NCBI GenBank assembly: GCA_030634925.1
Contig: DAOVZV010000061.1
Coordinates: 1-6,762 of the forward strand
Length of the DNA stretch: 6,762 nt
Direction: 5' to 3'
Source: Sulfurovum sp.
GTDB lineage: Bacteria > Campylobacterota > Campylobacteria > Campylobacterales > Sulfurovaceae
The position numbers and the translations under genes are program-made. Shown here one piece after another: positions 6,374-6,762 of this stretch (position 1 is the first letter of the stretch; the number at the start of each line of letters is the position of its first letter). Below the pieces are notes generated by a model. The model did not search any database. It saw only the letters and a program-made list of their open reading frames with translations, and had not been told where the DNA came from.

Positions 6374-6516
6374 ACCAAAAAATGATAAAAAGCTTATAAT
6401 TTAGGCAAAATCTTATATATGAGACTATTTGAATGATTATTTTGTGTAGAAATGTTATGCAGAGTAAATATATTGATTACCTAGAGAGGGTTTATCCTCA
6501 CTAAGCTTGTATAAGT
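6374..6516 (-). other. Non-coding gap between the receptor gene and acpP
   Basis: The whole gap is 6333-6516 (184 bp). The part next to acpP holds its ribosome site and promoter. In the rest I find no convincing gene or RNA. A short inverted stretch GAGG/CCTC around 6486-6500 gives only a 4-bp stem, and a CAAAAT/ATTTTG pair (6406-6411 and 6439-6444) is too weak and widely spaced to be a strong terminator. Termination of the receptor transcript is therefore unexplained. AAGCTT occurs twice, which is expected by chance in AT-rich DNA. Confidence 0.4.
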
Positions 6517-6762
6517 CTAAAATTTATACTTCAAATTTGTATAGAAATATCTACCAGGTTCATTGAGTAACATTACACTAGCTGTACTTGTTGGTAATAA
6601 AATCAAATCATTATAAGTATTTGATGTAGCATAAGTCTCATCAAGTACATTATCCACTCCGATAGTTAGCTCAAACCCTTTACCAAATGTCTTTGTAACT
6701 TTGAGGTTCAATACTCCATAAGCATCTAAACTCTGCTCACCATTAGCATCATCAATCACATC
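6517..6762 (-). CDS. TonB-dependent outer-membrane receptor, C-terminal end (cut by window edge)
   Basis: Only the last 81 codons are present and the frame is open through position 6762; the first visible codon is GAT, so the GTG at 6759 is internal and not a start. The sequence has the features of the final beta-strands of a TonB-dependent receptor barrel: alternating LNLKVTKTF, the FELTIGVDNVLDETY segment near the fourth-last strand, then NEPGRYFYTNLKYKF. The last residue is phenylalanine, the usual signal for insertion by the BAM complex. Such receptors import iron chelates, cobalamin or other metal complexes using TonB-ExbBD energy; the ligand cannot be judged from this fragment. It lies upstream of acpP with 185 bp between the stop and the acpP start and is probably a separate transcription unit. 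Confidence 0.9.
   Translation of the reverse strand, partial: DVIDDANGEQSLDAYGVLNLKVTKTFGKGFELTIGVDNVLDETYATSNTYNDLILLPTSTASVMLLNEPGRYFYTNLKYKF

Noticed and set aside
6145..6399. 84-codon plus-strand open frame opposite acpP
   Set aside because: Antisense to a certain acyl carrier protein; Ser/Thr-rich shadow composition.
6376..6399. Short ATAA/TTAT pairing followed by a T-run, possible terminator of the receptor gene
   Set aside because: The stem has only four A-T pairs and would not be stable; the T-tracts are better explained as promoter upstream elements of acpP.
6433..6504. 23-codon plus-strand ORF in the gap upstream of acpP
   Set aside because: No ribosome binding site, very short, and expected by chance in AT-rich DNA.
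1..6762. CRISPR arrays, tRNA or rRNA genes, insertion sequences, integrase or toxin-antitoxin genes
   Set aside because: I looked for direct repeats, cloverleaf-like patterns and transposase or integrase motifs on both strands and saw none; nearly all bases are assigned to housekeeping or envelope genes.

Overview
The window is an AT-rich stretch of bacterial chromosome in which every supported gene lies on the minus strand. Gene content and protein style point to Campylobacterota (Epsilonproteobacteria), most likely a free-living Sulfurimonas/Sulfurovum-like lineage. Signs of this are the acpP-fabF-accA block, a GatA starting VITLKEAL, frequent ATA and AGA codons, and -10-only promoters preceded by T-tracts. 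The lineage call is inferred from resemblance, not from a search.

In the direction of transcription (high to low coordinates) the layout is as follows. (1) 6762-6517: the C-terminal end of a TonB-dependent outer-membrane receptor. (2) 6516-6333: a 184-bp gap with a probable acpP promoter and a strong ribosome binding site. (3) 6332-3847: a type II fatty-acid synthesis block of acpP, fabF and accA, with a perfect 10-bp hairpin between acpP and fabF. (4) 3837-592: a tightly packed run of dedA-family membrane gene, pqqD-like gene, rsmG, PP0621-like zinc-ribbon gene, a hypothetical gene, a rhomboid protease and a lipoprotein. These genes overlap by 1, 4 or 20 bp or are separated by at most 9 bp. 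(5) 591-513: a short gap with a good -10 box. (6) 512-1: the start of gatA, which runs off the window.

From fabF to the lipoprotein no gap exceeds 9 bp, so co-transcription is likely. The theme is the cell envelope: acyl carrier protein, chain elongation and malonyl-CoA supply, followed by a lipid-carrier-type membrane protein, an intramembrane protease and a lipoprotein. The ribosomal methyltransferase RsmG sits in the middle.

Most of the window is ordinary housekeeping sequence. I see no CRISPR array, insertion sequence, tRNA, rRNA or phage gene, and no convincing new multi-gene system. The items most worth a second look are the lone PqqD-like (RiPP-recognition-type) protein with no precursor peptide or radical SAM partner nearby, the lipoprotein with a possible Cys-His-Asp triad, and the uncharacterised 127-residue protein with a half-barrel-like alternation of strands and helices.
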